From Megalopta genalis (Eukaryota > Arthropoda > Insecta > Hymenoptera > Halictidae), in the NCBI RefSeq assembly GCF_051020955.1, contig NC_135014.1, positions 26,835,221 through 26,899,220 on the forward strand: DNA of 64,000 bases, written 5' to 3'. Position numbers and translations under genes: made by a program. The notes under the pieces are model-generated. The model was not told the origin of the DNA, did not search any database, and saw only the letters and a program-made list of their open reading frames with translations. This document shows, piece by piece, positions 22,022-37,000 of the stretch. The first letter of the stretch is position 1. Each line of letters starts with the position of its first letter.

Positions 22022-25000
22022 ATTTATGTATAATATATTATAGATAAATATAATTTATTATATACTAATATAATATTATAATATATATGTATATTAACTT
22101 ATTAATATATTATATATATTTATATTTATATATAATATATATTATATAAATATTGTAATTTAAACAAAGCAGTGTCCATCCTTAATTCAGAATTTCGGAA
22201 GAACATTCAATAATTTTTGGGACTCGATATAATAAATAATCGATAATGTTTACAGAGTGCCCGAGATATACGGCGCATCTTTTATTTCTCCGCTCGTCAA
22301 ACGCTTAAAATTTCGTTCACGAGTATTACGTAATACGAGACGACATTGGATTAGATTATTTCCTATTGAATACATTATATGGCTTGCATAATTCTCGCTA
22401 GTTCGCCGTCAGGTGTCGTTGCAAAGTAATTCAATACGGTTGTATCAAATTGACAATCAACGGTGACTGGAGTGTGAGTGAATGATAAGATGCTCCGAAC
22501 GTCTGCGTTATTGGACCTGGCATGTTTGAATAAACATCGATCGATGCTGGCCGCATCATTTTCATTTATCACCGTCTGGTCGTTTTTATTGGAAGTGGTA
22601 GATTTATGTCCGCGGGAACGAACGTACGTACGTTCGGGTTGTTTCGGTCCAATGGAACAGCCTCTGCCATCTTCGAGAAATACAGAAATTCTAGAATGTC
22701 AACTTTTATAAAAGACGATGACGATCAGACTGCGAATCTTTATGCAAAATAAATATTCTCTTGCTACAGACAAATTGTTTAAACGTTCTAGCTATTTTCC
22801 AGTCGAATGCGTAAACGTTTCTATTGCATAAATTTATGCATTTGTTGCATACACATGTGTAAAATCTGCAATCTAACAGCGGGATAAGCACCACGGAGCA
22901 GCAGAGTGTACTTTTACGAGGAATATTGCACGACCTTGATGCAATGTTTTTATTCCGCGATCGTAACAAACTTTACGCCGTTAATCGCCACTTAACATTA
23001 ATTAAGGTATCAGAACCGGGACGAGAAAGTCGCCTACGCTTAACCTTTCCCTTCAATACGGGATATAATGTGTAATTTCCCGACTGAAATCAAACTTTCC
23101 TCTTAACATTTAAACTTCTGCTATGCACCCTCGAGATGATTTTGTGATCGCGGATGCAGCGCCATCTGCGAAATTTTCTGTTCGAAATTTCTATCCGAAA
23201 AGTGCCACCGATTCTTTTGATTATTCGATGCAAAATGTCAAAATATAGGCACATAGCTGTGTTACACTTTCACGTATGTATTCGTACACGTGTGTATTCT
23301 CCTAGTACATATATTCAGTGAATAACTAATTCTCAATTTATACATGGAAACAATGTGTTTTAACTTTTATTTTTCATGCGAGCCTACAATGGAAATTTTA
23401 AAAAATGCCGCAAAATGAATTTGATTTGCAAAGATGGCGTATCTGATTTGGAAATACGTCGAGTAGGTTCTGCGAAAAAATGCAATTGATTTGAGAAGGG
23501 TGAAACGGTGCCTGTTAACCAGTTGGCTGTGTTCGACGAGTATACTCGTCGTCGCTCGATGAAAAGGGGGCGGCACAGCTAACAGATTAAAAAGACGAGT
23601 TTAGGGTGCTCGAGCTGTGGACATAGAGCAAAGAAATCGAAAATCATTGTCGCTCGCGATGCCGCAGGTACAGTAATGTCTCCCTAATTGACGCCGAAAT
23701 TGTGCACAAAAGTGGGCAATTTGGGAAGAGGAGATACGATTATTATTCGAGCCTTGCGGCTCGTTTTCATAATTGTTGACAATTCGTGACTATAAAAATG
23801 AACCGCAAGGCTCGAATAATCGTGTCTCCTCTTCTTAAATTCTCCATTTTTGTGGTCAATCCGAGCGTCGATTAGAGAGACATTACTGCATCCTGGTGTA
23901 TACAGTAATGTCTCCCTAACTGACGCTCGGATTGCGCCTAAAAATGGACAATTTGGGAAGAGGAGATACGATTATTCGAGCCTCGCGTCTCGTTTTTATA
24001 ATTGTTAACAATTCGTAACTATAACAAATGAACCGCAAGGCTCGAACAATCGTGTCGTCTCCTCTTCCTAAATTCTCCATTTTTGTGGACAATCCGAGCG
24101 TCGATTAGAGAGACATTACCGTATCGGCCGTCACGCTAAAATATCCAATCGCTTTATCCTCGGCGTGGTCGTCCAGTATCAGCGTTTGAGAACCACTTTC
24201 GAGGTGATCGAACCCTAGGGTGGCGATGTAGCGTTTATGTCACGAAGACGAAGAAGAAGCTGAAGAAAAAATGTTGGAAGAAAGGTTGGGCTGTTCACCA
24301 ACAGGCAACAGCTGGTCGTTTACTTGTTACCCACAGTTTCTCGGATACGAGAGCCTGGACGGTTGTTACCAACCGATTTATTAAAACCGGTCAGTCCTTC
24401 CCAACCTCCTTCGTTATTCTTTTTCTTGCCCCCCGGCACTCTCGATGAGACCGGTCCTGCAGCCCATTTCCCTTTCGTTCCATGTCATTTGTTCGCAAAG
24501 CACAGCTACTCTACATCGAATCGACCATTATATCAACCAAACATCGCGAGCGACCTGCGAAATCGCACAAATTTTGGCTTGTCTCACTTTTCGGCGATTT
24601 CTCGTAATTTTCCCTATGCTCGGAATTCAACGGCATTGGTAAAAATAATTACGGTAAAACGTACATTATAAGCATTGTTATTATTTTTATTATATTTCTA
24701 TTTCGCGTGAAACGCGATTATTCGCACACCATGATACTTTCGAGCTGATGATTTAGTGATAATTTGATTCCTGTAAATTTCAGCATGCATAAACAAGATC
24801 TACGGAAGGGATGTTTTTGAATTTTCATTGTAGACTCGCGTAGAAATGTCGAAATACGAGAGCTTTTCTAATCGTTTCGTTTCCTTCTGCTATCGCAATT
24901 ATTTCCGATACATCGTAACAGAGTATTATCTTAATTAATAATTCACCATTTACCCTATACTTTCTTAAATATTTACCCTACCCTTTCTTAAATATTTTTA

Positions 25001-28000
25001 GCCAGCTCTCGATGCTCTCAGTCGCCGACACACCGAGTAATCGATAATTAACATTCGTCTATTTTCTTCACCCCATGGCTTTTCGTGTCGCTTCGTGGCG
25101 CATCCTTTCAACGCAATCTTTCTCGATCACTCGTTCGCGTTCAAACGACGTTTCCAATAAAAAGAAAAAAAGAGTCCCACAATGCGCAGGTCGTTTACGC
25201 GCGATCTTCTCCCGTCTGGCGCATTGTTCGAAGATGAGGATCTCGAAATCTGAAAGAAAGGAATAATGACCGGAACGAGGGGATCGTTGGATCGTTTTTC
25301 CTGGCCCCGGGAAAATGGCTAGGAGCGCGCGATTAACGTTCCCATTTTTCTGTCGCAGCTGCATCCTATCGAGGACCCGGCGAAGACGAAGACAAGGACT
25401 CGTACGCAGCCAGGATCGCGTTTACGGGAAACTCGCGAATCCTCGGGCCGATTTGTATCGTAGTCGGCGCGCTTATGCTCGCCCTAGGCGTCTTACTGTG
25501 CATGCTGACCAGGAGGGCGAGAAGAAGGGAACGCAGAGTCGGCTTCCATTGTCCGCTTCACGGCGATTTTTACCCCCTGAGTCCTGTCCAGGGTGTCAAG
25601 ATGCTCGGTAAGTTTAAAATATCGCAGTTGAATAATGTAGAAAAAAACGCTATATCAGATGACATTTCTCAAACTGAACGGAAATACTTGAATTTCTTGA
25701 AGGTATTAGAAACGAGGGGTTGCTGGAGTCATTTCAAGTAACTTTCTCCTTAGCGAAAATTCAATCCGCCGCTTCGTTTACGAGTTATTAGCGAAAAACG
25801 CTGACCAATGGGTGGCGAGCTCGGTCGGCGCAAGGCGGAGCCGATCAGCGGAACTCCGCCTCGCGTCAGCCGAGCCGATCATCTCGCCTCTCATTGGTCA
25901 CTGTTTTTCGCTAATAACTCGTAAACGAAGCCGCGAATCGCATTTTCGCAAAGGAAAAAGTTGCTTCGAATGATCTCAGAAATCACCCCCTTTCGGATAT
26001 TAACATAATTATGGGACACCTTGTATATAGACCTCGCTGAATAGTATTATAAACGAGGGTCGTAGCGATTTTTCTTCGGTACACCTCGCGAACGATCGAA
26101 ATAATTTTCGGTTATTCGGATCATCTTAAAGCTTCTCCATGAAAAAGATCTACGACGCGCGGCACGAAGCGCAAGGAAATTATTTTTCACATCGGCGATA
26201 CATCGGTATGTGCGCGGCCCACGTTTGAATTTCCGGACGACATGCAAACTATCAGATTACCTCGCTTTCTCTTGTTACGTATCGGTTATGCACAAAGCGA
26301 GGAACCGAATAACCACGTTTCCATGCGGCGATTTTAAACGATCGTTCCGATCCCGATCGTCGAACGATGTTTTTACTTTATTCCATTCGATTTCTCAGTT
26401 TTCGAGCGCGTTCAAACAATGGAAGCGGAGAGAACCGTAAATTCAACCTCGATTATCGAGATGATTGGCAAACATTTGCCGAATATCTGCCCTACGGGAC
26501 AGAGGTTTCCGGGGAGCTCGGCGGAATTTTAGCTACGGCTGATATATTCGGGGAACGACAACCCGCGGGAGCCGCAAACGCGTCTAACAGATCGGCAGAA
26601 TAAGTTGATAGACTTGTATTAGCCCGAATTCCGACAATCCAGTTAGCTACCCTAACCCTGATCCAGCCTCGTCCTGAATTCAAAGCAATTGACGGGAACT
26701 GGAGCACTCTCTGATAAACGTTTCCGATGGGCTTCCCAGCGCTGGATCGACATTTGACAGCAGAAAACTGTAAAATGTCTTCGAGAAACACTAATTCCCT
26801 GCGCGCCTTTCAAACCTATTGTCACGGAATATCTGACACCGTCGCGTCTCTGCGCTTCGACCGAATCCATTACGGAGGTTACAGTAAATTCTCCCTAATT
26901 GACGCTCGGATCGCGCGCAAATATGGACAGTCTGGGAAGAGGAGATACGATTATTGTAACCTATAATATGTTATAAGTTGTAATAGGCTATAATAAATAA
27001 ATATAATAAATAGGCTATAATATATTATTATAATTCATTGTAGCCTATAATATATTATTATAATACATTATAGCCTATAATATATCATTATAATACATTA
27101 TATAAATATAATATTATATAAATTATATAAATTATATAATATTATATAAATTATATAAATTATATAATATTATATAAATTATATAAATTATATAATATTA
27201 TATAAATTATATAAATTGTATAATATTATATACATTATATAAATAGGCTATAATGAATAAATATCATAATAAATAGCCTATAATATATTATTATAATTTT
27301 GCGCCTCGTTTTTATAATTACCAATTGTCGACAACTATAAAAGCCGCGGGGCTCGAGTAATCGTATTCTCTGGAATAGTCACGATTTTCGAGATATCTTC
27401 GTTTTTCGTGGATCAACCTTTTTTTTTATATCGACACTCGCTTTATAATCTTCGTATTTTTCAATGGCATCTAGTTCATGGCATCTCTCGAAACGAGTCT
27501 TGACATTAGAACTGGAGTTCCGATAACCTTTAACACGAACTTCTTTCGCATCGCATTTTTTACATAAAGATACAGTTAGTTTCTCATTCGTCTTATTTCA
27601 TTACATTTTGGAATATAGTTGTAACACAGGGCTGCAAATGCTTTTGCGGATTTTATATGTAACAAATCGTGGATCATATACGGGTCGGCGCATACATACG
27701 GTTTTTACGGTTGAACTTTGATCGCCGGCGTTTCACGTGACAGCATCGATATCAAAACGGAATGAACGATGGACCATAAATTCTGATGTCTGGAGCAGGA
27801 CGTAAAATATGTTTAAGATAAATTACATAGCGAGTTTCTCCGGGAGCATCGAAGCAACGTGACGGACAAATAAAATTTATTTATGGTAGCATCGACGTTG
27901 ACGTTAACACGAAATTGCCGTTTTTCAATGGCTGAAGATTTTTCATTATTTTCCTATGTAATATATGCAATATATTATTGCACATGTTTTTAATATATTT

Positions 28001-28014
28001 TTAATATATTAATA

Positions 28015-28053
<39 letters not shown>

Positions 28054-31000
28054 CTATTGGAACGTAGGCCCGTAAAATACAAGATGCAACAAATGTATGT
28101 TTCACGTCAAGCGAATCGTGCAGGAAAGTTACATGAAACATTCAGAAGCTCGGGGAGAGGTGGCACTGAAAAATTTAAAGTGCTCCGGGCTGTAAGGAAA
28201 CGGGTGCGCGCGCGCGCGCGCGGTGAGTGGTAGCGCAAATTTCTCGGGAATTTCTTCCATCGTTTCTCAATTTCACCCATCATAATTCAACTCGCGACGA
28301 CGGAACGAAACAATACTATAGTCTCCGTATCCAGTCAGATCCAGTCAGGTACGAAAACATTTTAATTACCGAGCACTCTCGCCAGCGAGCATGTAATCGG
28401 CGATTCGAAGAGAGAAAGTAATATTCGATTCGGTTCAACATTTGTTATCGTTCCGATATGCGAAATCGATTAAAACCTGCGCATCGTTTGTTGTTGAATG
28501 ATAACAGTCCCATGCTGCCTTTCTGCCTTGCCGCGCTCCTAAATTAAGCGTCCCGTTGGGCACGTATCCGTGATAGAAGATGGCTTTAAGTACTGTCAGC
28601 GGTACAATAATCTTTGGTCGGTTATTTTGCAATTTACGCGATTCTGTCGCACACGCGCTCGCGTGCACCGCAATTGACGTTACGCGTTACCGACAATGTG
28701 CTAACAAGTTGATAAACGATAAGACGATTCCTGGTAGAGCCTGCGTCAGAGCACCGATGCGCTTTTCTTTCCTAATTTTTGCGGGCTTCGCGACATTGGA
28801 AAATTCCGGCAACCGCGGATCTCTCTGCCGTTGTTTTCCATTTTAACGCTGGGTTTACCAGTCTATCTTTTATGGAACTATTTGCGAACACATTTTCCTT
28901 AAATAACCTTTTATTTTGCAATAATTTTATAATAATAATTTATAAATATATACAATAGTAATTCATAAATATATATAATAATAATAAATAAATTTTATAG
29001 TAATAATTTGGTATATAATAATTTGGTTATTCAACCTTATAGAACATTATTGACTTGCACAGTATTCTTGGAAATACGCTTGCAGTCGGTGACAGAAATA
29101 TTCGGACTCTTTTCAAGTGACTTTTTAGTGACTTGAATTATATATAATAATAATTCATAAATATATACAATAATAATTCATAAACATATATAATAATAAC
29201 AAATAAATATATATAATAACAAATAAATTTTATAGTAATAATTTGGTAAATAATAATTTGGTTATTCAACCTTATGGAACATTATTGACTTGCACAGTAT
29301 TCTTGGAAATACGCTTGCAGTCGGTGACAAAAATATTCGGATTCTTTTCAAGTGACTTGAATTTTTTCTAAACGAAAATAGCTAATCCACGATCGCCAAG
29401 AAACGTCTTATCGTGTCAGGGGGGCAAGGGCGACGCTGAGGTTTCTGTAGGTAAAGTTTCGCGAATCAGCAATGACCGTGCCAACACGAAACGAATGTAG
29501 GACGATGCGTTCGCTCATTTCATCTAGGCAAACTATCGGATTATCGATGTTCTTGTTCCATTTCATTTCCGAGCCCCTGCCTAATTAATTCCATAGTACA
29601 CGTCTCATTTGATTCTTGCAACAGCGGCGACGCAGTCCATTGCGATTAAATTGTTGCACGAGGTCGCAATAACAAACGTTATTTGTCGCATCGCCGTGGC
29701 CATGGGTAATCGAGCAAATGTTTTCGCTGATTGTTTCTAGTTCCATTTCCCCGTCGTTTCTATTATCTTCGAAATTACCGTTTCTGTTACCTTCGATGGA
29801 TTTTCATTGATATAATTTTCGTTGTATTAACCCGAGAAAGATAACCTACGTCGCAGAGGCGCCTGCGAAATAAACAACTGACTGCACCGTTTTCATAGAG
29901 GTCTAGTGATTTAAGTTTAAAATTACTTAAAATATAAAAAAATATAATATAAATGCATTTTATTTGTACAATAATGCCAAACCTTTAAAATGACTAGATT
30001 AACTTAAATAAATATCCATTGTTAGTATAAAATTGACGCCTTAGAAAAGCATGCGCCTCTGAAGCGTATGGTTATCTTTTACGTACGTTGTCATATGGTT
30101 ATCTTTCTAGGGTTAAAGGGAACAAGGCATTTTTATTCGTACGCTCGCATGCGAATCGTATTATCTTCGCCGATGAAGTTAATGAGCGTAACAATTTTTT
30201 GAAAATTATACACCGAGGTGTATAAGAGATTTTATAATCGCATAGAAGCGAGATTATATTTGTACTAATTTAAGCGATCGCGTTGATAACTCTGCAATGC
30301 GTCATCCGCGACGCGAGCTCGCTCATGCGTTAAGGAATAATTGCCGTTCGATGCATTCTATAAAATTGTTCTATACCGCCCGTACTTTCTAGAATTTTTC
30401 TGCGCGCGTGTGTGCATTTTTTGTACGAATTTCAGAATTCTTCGTAAAACGCTTGCAAGCGCTTTGTAAAAAGCACCGTTTGTAGCTTCCCTTTTTTTAG
30501 CATTTTGTAGAAGTGCTAGGACTTCGAGAAAATTGTTCTCGAAGCAACTTTTTTTTGCCCCGTCTTACGTTAAAACGTTGCGTATACTTTATGCGTTATT
30601 TTATATGCGAGCAACTGGAACGATGCCGCTTGCGTAGAAAGTTGCATTTAACCATGCGCTCGAATTGTTGTTGTTCGTCTCTTTTACGGAAAGTTTGATC
30701 ACGCTTAAGTTTTACGTTACACCATGATATTGCTATGCTTCGGCGCGACGTTAATGAGATCTCCCGCCAGTTCTTTGTTGAAAACAAATCTCCATAATTG
30801 CCGCGCCGCGCAAATTGTTTACCGATGCCCGGTGACAATTTATCTCGCCTCGGAGCAGGATCAATGAATGATTCACCGAATGATTCCTGAAGATTTCTAA
30901 TGCCGCCTTGATGAAGAAGTTCCATTCACACGTGATTCTTCATTCGTTCATCATCGTGCAAACAGATCATTCTCTGTTATAGAAGAACGTATAATTTGCA

Positions 31001-34000
31001 ATCATTAGTCATGAATTCACTACCGAGGGACGGCTTCGGCGCATTTGTCAGAGTCGAATGTTCTTCACAGTACCGTGAGGAGTTAGTCGTCCGTGATCGA
31101 GAGCCGTTGCTTTTGGAACAAGACTTCTCTAAGGAGGATCTATTAGATCATGCGAACGTTATTCATTTTATGTCGTAAATTGCATCTCTCTGAAATCGGT
31201 ATACGAAATCGCCCGTTAACCGGTTAGCTGTGTTTGACGTGTACACTCGTCACGGAGAAGCGGCAGTGTTTTTTATCGCGACGAGTATGCTCGTCGAGCG
31301 GAAAAAGTGGGCCATCGGCTGCTTAAAAGTTCCGAACTTAAAGTTCCGATCGCTTATGCTGCTGCTATAGCCACTGCTATTAGCAGCGCTTCAAATAGCA
31401 TTATTTTTTAGCCTCTCGAATTTCTGTTCATGATTCTTTATTTATTAATGCATAAATCCTATTTTCTACGTCTCAATCAATGCATATAAAAATGAGTCGT
31501 ATCTCCTATTCCAACATTGTCCATTTTTGTTTGCAAGCTGAGGGAAAATTAGGGAGAATTTCCTGCATTATTATATTCTGCATATATCATATATTGCATA
31601 TATTATGTAAAAATATCGATCGGAAAGATTCGCTTTTTTATACCAATGTTTAAAAGCCGAGCGACAATTGCGGAGAATTTACTGTGCACGCACTCGTCGC
31701 ACGAACATCCGGTCTCGAACAATCATTATTTCCAAGAACAAGGATAACGTAACCATTAGCAAAATGTAGCCCGATAATCAATCGCATTCGAACGAAGTCC
31801 CCGTCGCGTCCGTCGGATTAACGTACCCGGGGACGATACGATCGGGCCTCGTTATTCGTGTTCCGTCGTCGCGTTCGAATCGTCGATCAATAAAACGGCT
31901 GCTTATGCATTGTTCCGCGTTCGCTCTCGTCCTTCCACCGTACTCGTCTGAGGTCAGGATCAGAATTAATAATCCCCGATTTCGTCCCGCTGTAGGCACA
32001 CGTTCAATTTCAACCGAGCAAGTTGCATGCAATTACCCGTAATGCGACTGAAATCACGGTTCACTGGCGAACCGATTCGAATGTGAATTGCAAGTTTGAT
32101 TGCGAGCGAAGGCATCGCGTAACCGCTTGCGATTATGTGCCGCCATTAAATGATACTCGTAGTCTCGATGATAACCCCTGCGTTACATCGTTGCACAGGG
32201 TGTCCCGAAAGTCGCTCGCATTCGGCAAGCGAGAGATCCCCGCGGCGATTCGAAGCAACTTTCTCCTCGGCGGAAATGCGATCCGCGGCTTCGTTCGCGA
32301 GTTATCGACGAAAAACGGTGGCCAATGAGAGGCGAGCTCGGCCGGCGCGAGGCGGAGTTTCGCTCCCAGTTACGCTGACTGGCTCGGCCGGCGCGAGACG
32401 GCCGAGCTAGCACGCCTCGCGCCGGCCGAGCTCGCCTCTCATTGGTCACCGTTTTTCGCGAATAACTCGCGAACGAAGCCGCGGATCGCATTTCCGCCGA
32501 GGAAAAAGTTGCTTCGAATCGCCTCGGGGATCTCTCGCTTCCAGAATGCGAGCGATTTTCGGGACACCCTGTACACGTAACAGACAGAATTACACGGATA
32601 AGATTCTTTCGTCAACGCGCGACGAGAGTTTCGAGCATTCGCAGTATTGATGTTCGCAGAGCGACCTATTTATTGGCCGCGCGGAAATGGTACGTGTTAT
32701 TGAATCGTAATTGCGAAGACAATGCGCAGCGGTTTCAGGCAATTACTTTGTTCACGGAATGAGCGATTACGAGAAACTACGTTAGGTAAGACTGCGGGAT
32801 TCGGCAAAGTCACATTGAAATTATAAATGATTGAACGGGACCTGCGCAAGAGAATGGATTCTCTGCGGACGAGACCGCTGTAGCTCTGGCTCTACTACGT
32901 GCCTGATAAACTAGGACATGCGCCGCCGTTGGGGTCCATGACATCTGTTGCCCTCGATCTTACGATATCTCGCTACCATTCGCCTGTACGAGTCTATCGC
33001 TTCCCTTGCTTTTGAAAATTTCCTGTGCGCTATTTTCCAACCCCTGCGATACTCGTCGTATCTCTTCCATGCGATAAAAACACTGTGGCCGATGTACAGT
33101 AATGTCTCTCTAATTGACGCTCAGATTGTCCACAAAGATCGACAATTTGAGAAGCGGAGATACGATTGTTCGAGCCTTGCGGTTTATTTGTTATAGTTAC
33201 GAATTGTTAACAATTATAAAAAGGAGTCGCGAGGCTCGAATAATCGTGTCTCCTCTTCCCAAATTGTCCATTTTTGGGCGCAATCCGAGCGTCAGTTAGG
33301 GAGACATTACTGTATACACCAGGATGCAGTAATGTCTCTCTAATTGACGCTCAGTTTGGCCACAAAGATCGACAATTTTGGAAAAGAAGATACGATTGTT
33401 CGAGCCTTGTGACTCGTTTTTTATGGTTATCGATTGTCAATAACTATAAAAACGAGTTGCAAGGCTCGAACAATCGTATCTCCTCTTCCCAAATTGTTCA
33501 TTTTTGTGCACAATTCCAGCGTCAGTAAGGGAGACATTACTGTACATCTATGAGACACCCCTGAATTTCTAGTGTTTTTTAGCCCTTAAACAACGAACGA
33601 CTAACGAAGGGCGAATGATTACGAATCATTCTTATTCACAATCGTGAGAAATGTTTTTCAAACGTTCTTCACATTTAGAAAATTTGCTTTGCTAAATGTT
33701 TTTGATACACTTGCTTTTCTACGCAAACGAATTCGGATCTCTTCACTGTTTATCATTGATTTCGGTCTTTTATTGAACACTTTTATGTCAATAATAGCGA
33801 AATTCTCGGAACGTTTCCACTGTTTTTCGTTCGATCGGCTAATTTCTTTCGTAAATCCATAAAATCCACGGTCTAATGATAAATGAACAATGAGAGTTGC
33901 GAGTAAATGTAAGACGACGGGAAATAAAGTTTTCTATACAGAATCGGCCGAGTCGATAAAAGGAATCCATCGAAACATAGCGAACTCGAGGAAATGCTCT

Positions 34001-37000
34001 GTGAACCGTTACATCTTGGGTTCGCCTGTGTGTTGGAAAAAAAATCCTCGCTCGAGGATTTCATCGAGTTCTTGTCCGGCGGTTTTCCAATAAGCGAAAC
34101 TTTCAACGTATTCGTTTGGCCCTTATTGCGCAATCAATTCGCCCGATGGGTACAATGTCGACTTACTTCCCGCGGAGTTTGCCCTGTTTCTTTTTCACTT
34201 ATCTATCAGCACGCTGCTATCGACTTGTTACAGTTCGAATGGAAAACGATGGGCCGACGAGTACTGGAGGAGAGCGCACGATTCTCTTCGGACTCCTTCT
34301 TAAAGTAGCTGCGAAATATAATACATGCAGTGGGTAAAAAAAAGTTTTCGCGTTTCGAAAAGTGAGCGAGAATTTTTTTTTTAAACTGCACTAAATAACT
34401 TGAATTCTTTTTAGGTGATAGAGCGATCAGTGTACCAGGCAATTACTCTAAAATGCTTTCCTTTAATTTTGCTGTTTTTATCCTTTTTATACTTTGGTGT
34501 CTTTAATATAAATATAAATTAAATAGAAACTAGATATTGTATATGTATAAAAATGTATATAATAATAATATATTATTATATATATTATTATAATAATTAT
34601 TATAATATTATAATATTAATTATATAATTATATAATTATATTATTATATATATTATTATATATATTATTATGTTATATAATAATATTAAATTTATATAAT
34701 ATTAGTTTATGTCGAATTTCGCATATTTTCGAAGTTGCAGAAGTTGCGTGGACCACACTGTCCACATTGCACGATTTAACCATGCCGGTTCAGTACTTCG
34801 TTCTTCATCGAATCGTTAATAGAAATTTGGAATTCGTCCGTCGAAAATATGATTTTTCGAAAGATCTTTACGACGAAACGCTCGTAAAAACTCGGTTTGC
34901 TCTTTAGTGTTCAACGGAAAGCTAGGTCACAGGCTTTGTGCCGGATAAGTGGAGTTTCCGTGGGCGAAGAAAAGAACCACTCTTGTTATCGTTCACCACG
35001 ATGATCCAGCGTTTCGCATTTTGCAACGCGAAAATCTTCAATCGTCTATGGTCAAGGTCGCTCCCCCCTCTTCGACAGGCGGTGTTATGTAAAATTGTCA
35101 AGCATCTTGTGGTAGAATTAAGCGGAGGGCGAATCGAGTAAATCGTTAAAATAAGGACGATTGAATGTACGATAATTGTGGTCAAGATTTCAGCGAACGG
35201 TTCAAGAGTTACCGTAATTTATCCCTGAAAAGTTCAGAGGTCGGAGAATTGAAGCCGGAAGATCCGAGAGTACTAAGTCGCGATTCCTCGAGCATCGCGA
35301 CTCGTTTTCATGGAAACTCTTAGCAGAATAAAAACGATGACTTAACTTTTTTATTTCGAATTTTTTGCCGCGATTCGAAGGCAATTTGGAGGCCACATAA
35401 CTCGACTCGAAGGCAATTCTAAGGCAATTCGGAGGCCACTTGACACGATTCGAAGGCAATTCAGAGGCCACGTGACACGATTCGAAGGCAATTCGGAGAC
35501 CCAAAGCGACAATTTTGTGTTATCTTCCGAGAGCTCCGTCGACCTTTAGCATTTCCGTAGTAATAAATTACATAGACGTAGGACTAGCACAGAGAAATTC
35601 ACAGCAATCCGAAATTTGGTTATTTCGGGAGAAATTACTGTGTATCTCTAACAATATATATATGAATTGTGACTGTATCGTAGTAACATTTGTCTCTAAT
35701 TGTGACGTTTGTCCGCAGGTATGTCGGGCAAGGATGTTAGCGGATGGTCTAAAATACCCTGCCTGAAGAGACGTTCGTCGAGCAAGGGTGGAAGTGCAAC
35801 CGGAGGCACACACGTCGGCCCACCCCAATGTCCACACTCTGTATTAAGTAGTACCCGAAGTTCAGTAAGCAGTTCGCCACTGAGTCCGTGTCCAACGCCC
35901 ATGCCGTTTTTGGTTACCTCGGGTTCGGTCAGGTGAGGTTGATGTAGACACATTAATATTACTACTCGGGAACTCCGGTTGAACCTGCGTCAAACGTATA
36001 GTCGCTGTTCGAATTTCATTAATACTACGATACAACAACGTTCAAAGGAGTCAACGAATAAAAACATCTGTGCAAAAATTGCATACGTTTAGAACGGCAA
36101 AAAAGAAGTTAAGAAACTATATTTTTTCATCTATTCTATGCGCGACTTAACCCTCCGCCGGCGGACGTCAGGTCTCTCGTGACCCACTTCTTTTTTTTTA
36201 TAGAAAGCAATTCATTGTTCTATCAATTATATAAAATATAATTATTATATATATATAATAGTTATTATATTATATTATAATATTATTATTATATATAATA
36301 TTTCTCTATTCGATTTTCATTGTACTCGATATTTCTCCATCTTCGAAGTTACTTTTCTATTTCGTGAAAAGAAGAGTAACGAAACTGCTAAATAAGATAA
36401 ATAATATTCTCATGTAAAGTTTGTTTTCTAGCGTGTGTAAGAGAGCAAATTTTCTCTGGGTCAGAAGTGACACGACGTCCGGCTTGCACGAGATTGTATC
36501 AACGTCCGCCATACCGAGGGATAATATCAAATCGCCTTGTTGTTTTATTTTTATTTATACGCGATAACCGATAGAAAAGTACACGTAAATGAAATGAAAT
36601 GAAATGAAATCGAATACAAATCAAATATACACGTAATTTTATTTTTGGAATTTCTTTTCAGTTTATTGTACGATTTGTTCGCTGTGCTCTTTCACATGTT
36701 TCTCTAGTCTCAATAAAGGTCTTTGTTTTTGTTTCTTTCTCGTATTATCTCATCACGGATCTGTTTTCGTTGTAAAACATTCCGAGTCCCAGCACAATTA
36801 TATTAAGCGGCGTGCGCTGTATTGAGTATGAAATATTCCTCACGCGGGTGGCATTGAAAATTATATTTTGAAAATACGAATAAAGCGAAGCCGGCTATTA
36901 AAATGCTTTTTTATCTGCTCGCGTTTAACCAGAACACTCGGAGGTGCGGCATGTATTTTTAATAGAGGCTGCCGGTATAGACGACCCTAAAAATCATTAT

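Larger units (their letters stand above)
20378..25358 (+). other. intron 1 of the TMEM200-like gene
   Basis: 4.98 kb. It holds an LTR-like insert between AT-rich direct repeats, a 68-bp TTAA element and a MITE dimer. The rest is unique AT-rich DNA with no exon I can support. Confidence 0.7.
25608..35718 (+). other. intron 2 of the TMEM200-like gene
   Basis: 10.1 kb. It contains two family-B palindromes, a MITE with AT-satellite core, a MITE dimer, TTAA elements, a 236-bp tandem duplication and several microsatellites. A GC-rich patch at 26440-26800 has open frames on both strands but no supported exon. Confidence 0.7.
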
